Below are positions 62,316-64,000 of a stretch of DNA of 64,000 nucleotides, in pieces; the stretch's first letter is position 1; each line of letters starts with the position of its first letter. The notes under the pieces were generated by a model. The model had not been told where the DNA came from and did not search any database. It worked only from the letters and a program-made list of their open reading frames with translations. The stretch covers positions 965,896-1,029,895 of the forward strand of contig NZ_JACDUR010000003.1 of the NCBI RefSeq assembly GCF_013761175.1, in the 5' to 3' direction. The translations under genes and the position numbers were made by a program. Source of the stretch: Nonomuraea soli. Lineage in GTDB: Bacteria; Actinomycetota; Actinomycetes; Streptosporangiales; Streptosporangiaceae.

Positions 62316-62710
62316 TGGCCCTGGCGACACCACGCGGCAGGTTCCCGCACGTCAGGCGGGCGGGTGACCACCTGTTCGTCTCGGGGACCAGCTCGCGCCG
62401 CCCCGACAACAGCATCGCCGGAGCCACGACGGACGAGCTGGGCACCACCGACCTGGACATCAGGGAGCAGACCAGGGCGGTGATCGAGAACATCGGCCGG
62501 ATACTCAAGACCGAGGACGCGTCGCTGGAGGACCTGGTCCAGGTCACCACGTACCTGGTCAGCATGAACGACTTCAAGGGCTACAACGAGGTCTGGGCGG
62601 AGTACTTCGACGAGACCGGCCCCGCGCGCACCACCGTGGCGGTGCACCAGCTGCCGCACCCGCATCTGCTGATCGAGATCCAGGCCGTCGCTTACAAGGA
62701 GCGCCGATGA
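62315..62710 (+). CDS. nbaF: RidA-family 2-aminomuconate deaminase
   Basis: A 131-residue YjgF/RidA protein. RidA active-site arginine lies in GPARTTVAVHQLPHP, and VSGTSSRRPDNSIAGATTD replaces the usual GQ-type N-terminus, as in aminomuconate deaminases. It converts 2-aminomuconate to 4-oxalocrotonate with ammonia release. ATGA overlap with the next gene. Its role is inferred from family and its place between the decarboxylase and dioxygenase genes. Confidence 0.88.
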   Translation: MALATPRGRFPHVRRAGDHLFVSGTSSRRPDNSIAGATTDELGTTDLDIREQTRAVIENIGRILKTEDASLEDLVQVTTYLVSMNDFKGYNEVWAEYFDETGPARTTVAVHQLPHPHLLIEIQAVAYKERR

Positions 62711-63216
62711 TTCCCCCCATCGACTTCACCAGGTGGATCGAAGACAACGCGCACCTGCTCAAGCCGCCGGTGGCCAACAAGGTCGTCTTCGACCGGGCCG
62801 ACGACTTCATCGTGATGGTCGTCGGCGGCCCCAACCAGCGCACCGACTTCCACATCGACCCGTACGAGGAGCTGTTCTACCAGATCAAGGGGAACATGCA
62901 CCTGAACGTGATGACCCCGGAGGGGCCGCAGCGGATCGACATCCGCGAGGGCCAGATGTGGCTGCTGCCCGGCAACCTGCCGCACTCGCCGCAGCGCGAG
63001 GCGGACTCGGTCGGCCTGGTGATCGAGCGCGTCCGCGAGGAGGGCACGCTGGAGAAGTTCGTGTGGTTCTGCCCGAGCTGCGACCGGCCGGTGCACGAGG
63101 TGGAGCTGCAGGTGCGCGACATCGTCGAGGACCTGCCGCCGGTCTTCAACGCCTTCTACGCCGACGAGAAGGCGCGCACGTGCGACAACTGCGGAACGGT
63201 TCACCCCGGCAAATGA
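62707..63216 (+). CDS. nbaC: 3-hydroxyanthranilate 3,4-dioxygenase
   Basis: A 169-residue cupin dioxygenase opening the ring of 3-hydroxyanthranilate to ACMS (2-amino-3-carboxymuconate semialdehyde). Fe(II) ligands His49, Glu55 and His93, substrate Arg45 (GPNQRTDFHIDPYEE and LPGNLPHSPQ), and a second rubredoxin-like iron site, Cys122, Cys125, Cys159 and Cys162, found in bacterial enzymes. ACMS can cyclise by itself to quinolinate, so the next enzyme decides NAD precursor versus catabolism. ATGA overlap at both ends. Confidence 0.96.
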   Translation: MIPPIDFTRWIEDNAHLLKPPVANKVVFDRADDFIVMVVGGPNQRTDFHIDPYEELFYQIKGNMHLNVMTPEGPQRIDIREGQMWLLPGNLPHSPQREADSVGLVIERVREEGTLEKFVWFCPSCDRPVHEVELQVRDIVEDLPPVFNAFYADEKARTCDNCGTVHPGK

Positions 63217-64000
63217 TCATCGACGTCCATACACACTACGTGCCCCAGGGCTGGCCGGAACTGGGCTGGCCGGGGGCGCCCCGGCTGCGCGTCGACTCCG
63301 AGCGCGAAGCCATGATCGTTGTCAACGACCAGGATTTCCGCAAGGTCGGTCATGAGTGCTGGGATCCCGCGAGGCGCCTCGACGACATGGACGCCGACGG
63401 CGTCGACCGGCAGGTCGTCTCGCCCACGCCCGTCTTCTTCGGTTACGACAGGCCTGCCGCGCAGGGCGTGCGGATCTCGAAGATCTTCAACGACCTGGCG
63501 CTCGACATCTGCTCCGACGAGCGGCTGATCCCCTTCTGCCAGGTGCCGCTGCAGGATGTCGAGCTGGCCGTGGAGGAACTCGAGCGTTGCAAACGCCAGG
63601 GCCACAGGGGCGTCGAGATCGGCAACCACGTGGGCGACCTCGACCTCGACCATTTCGTGGAGTTCCTGCAGCACTGCGCCGACATCGGCATGCCGGTCTT
63701 CGTGCACCCGTGGGACCTGCCGGGCGGGCCGCGCATCGAGCGGTGGATGGCGCAGTGGATCGTCGGCATGCCGGCCGAGACCCACCTGTCGATCATCGCC
63801 ATGGTCCTCGGCGGCGTGTTCGACCGTGTCTCGCGTGACCTGCGCATCTGCTTCGCCCACGGCGGCGGCTCGTTCGCCTTCTGGCTGGGCCGCCTGGAGA
63901 ACGCCTGGCATCGCCGCCACGACGTGATCGGCACCTCGGAGCACCCGCCGAGCCACTACGTCGACCGCTTCAGCGTCGACTCGGTCGTCTTCGACGAGCG
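63213..64000 (+). CDS. nbaD: ACMS decarboxylase (ACMSD), 3' end beyond the window
   Basis: The frame is open from ATG 63213 to the window edge (about 262 residues). It begins MIIDVHTHYVPQGWPEL (amidohydrolase metal site HxH) and continues with PVFVHPWDLPGG, ICFAHGGGSFAFWLGRLENAW and DSVVFDE; in ACMSD these hold the zinc ligands and catalytic residues. It decarboxylates ACMS to 2-aminomuconate 6-semialdehyde and so diverts it from quinolinate. ATGA overlap with nbaC. The long antisense open frame here is a shadow. Confidence 0.93.
   Translation, partial: MIIDVHTHYVPQGWPELGWPGAPRLRVDSEREAMIVVNDQDFRKVGHECWDPARRLDDMDADGVDRQVVSPTPVFFGYDRPAAQGVRISKIFNDLALDICSDERLIPFCQVPLQDVELAVEELERCKRQGHRGVEIGNHVGDLDLDHFVEFLQHCADIGMPVFVHPWDLPGGPRIERWMAQWIVGMPAETHLSIIAMVLGGVFDRVSRDLRICFAHGGGSFAFWLGRLENAWHRRHDVIGTSEHPPSHYVDRFSVDSVVFDE

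Noticed and set aside
63201..63956. Minus-strand open frame at the window end
   Set aside because: Antisense to the ACMSD gene, whose HxH and GGGSFAF motifs and ATGA coupling are convincing.

Overview
The window is a chromosomal segment from a high-GC actinomycete. GC-rich third positions, frequent GTG starts, Lsr2, a short chaplin, an ArgA-type acetyltransferase, ClpC, DisA/RadA, CsoR and a c-di-AMP riboswitch before an NlpC/P60 gene all point that way. The gene content fits the Streptosporangiales (Nonomuraea/Streptosporangium relatives), but that placement is inference. I see no prophage, transposase, CRISPR array, rRNA or tRNA. Most of it looks like stable core genome with small regulator/target pairs between housekeeping blocks.

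Layout. 1-6.1 kb: end of a TerC-like protein, a P450, a BBE-type flavoprotein, a KhtTU-like K+/H+ antiporter pair, a MidA-like methyltransferase and a short chaplin. 6.3-15.7 kb: cofactor genes. These are a DUF2520 dehydrogenase-like gene, panC and panD; then (after two membrane-protein genes on the other strand, a two-component system and a DUF4097 protein) a single-frame nadB-nadC fusion and coaX, together covering pantothenate/CoA and NAD synthesis. 15.7-22.3 kb: a secreted protein, lysS, a redox-sensor/quinone-oxidoreductase pair (HxlR/QOR), a second P450, a 70-residue HTH protein and an NlpC/P60 hydrolase behind a ydaO-type riboswitch. 22.3-28.9 kb: argA, two RDD membrane proteins (one with a huge YGQQ-repeat N-terminus), a one-helix mini-protein, lsr2 and clpC. 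29.3-38.4 kb: an EboE-like TIM barrel, MarR/cupin pair, mutY, disA, radA, two paralogous lipoprotein metallopeptidases, and merR-trxA. 38.4-45.7 kb: methyltransferases, a TIM-barrel epimerase, TetR, the EtfD-like Fe-S membrane protein, a glycosyltransferase and CsoR. 45.8-57.4 kb: less conserved genes, including a metal-type MerR with a Cys-rich partner, a DivIVA-like coiled coil, GntR, VanZ, dienelactone hydrolase, TetR/DUF4267 and IclR. 57.4-64 kb: an eight-gene operon for 3-hydroxyanthranilate meta-cleavage, cut by the window end inside the ACMS decarboxylase gene.

How the parts connect. DisA makes c-di-AMP, the riboswitch before the NlpC/P60 gene should sense it, and the KhtT-like RCK_C subunit is a possible further target, so this one region may hold much of a c-di-AMP/K+/cell-wall circuit. 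The nba-type operon degrades the precursor that other organisms turn into quinolinate, while nadBC makes quinolinate from aspartate; the two routes are separated.

The most unusual observations are: (i) in the 3-hydroxyanthranilate operon every cistron junction overlaps, and the only two gaps are bridged exactly by 13- and 15-codon mini-ORFs whose starts and stops overlap the flanking genes; (ii) NadB and NadC are one open frame; (iii) the prion-like YGQQ domain on an RDD membrane protein; (iv) several well-formed operators (tandem MarR sites 21 bp apart, two MerR-type long-spacer promoters, paired TetR sites).
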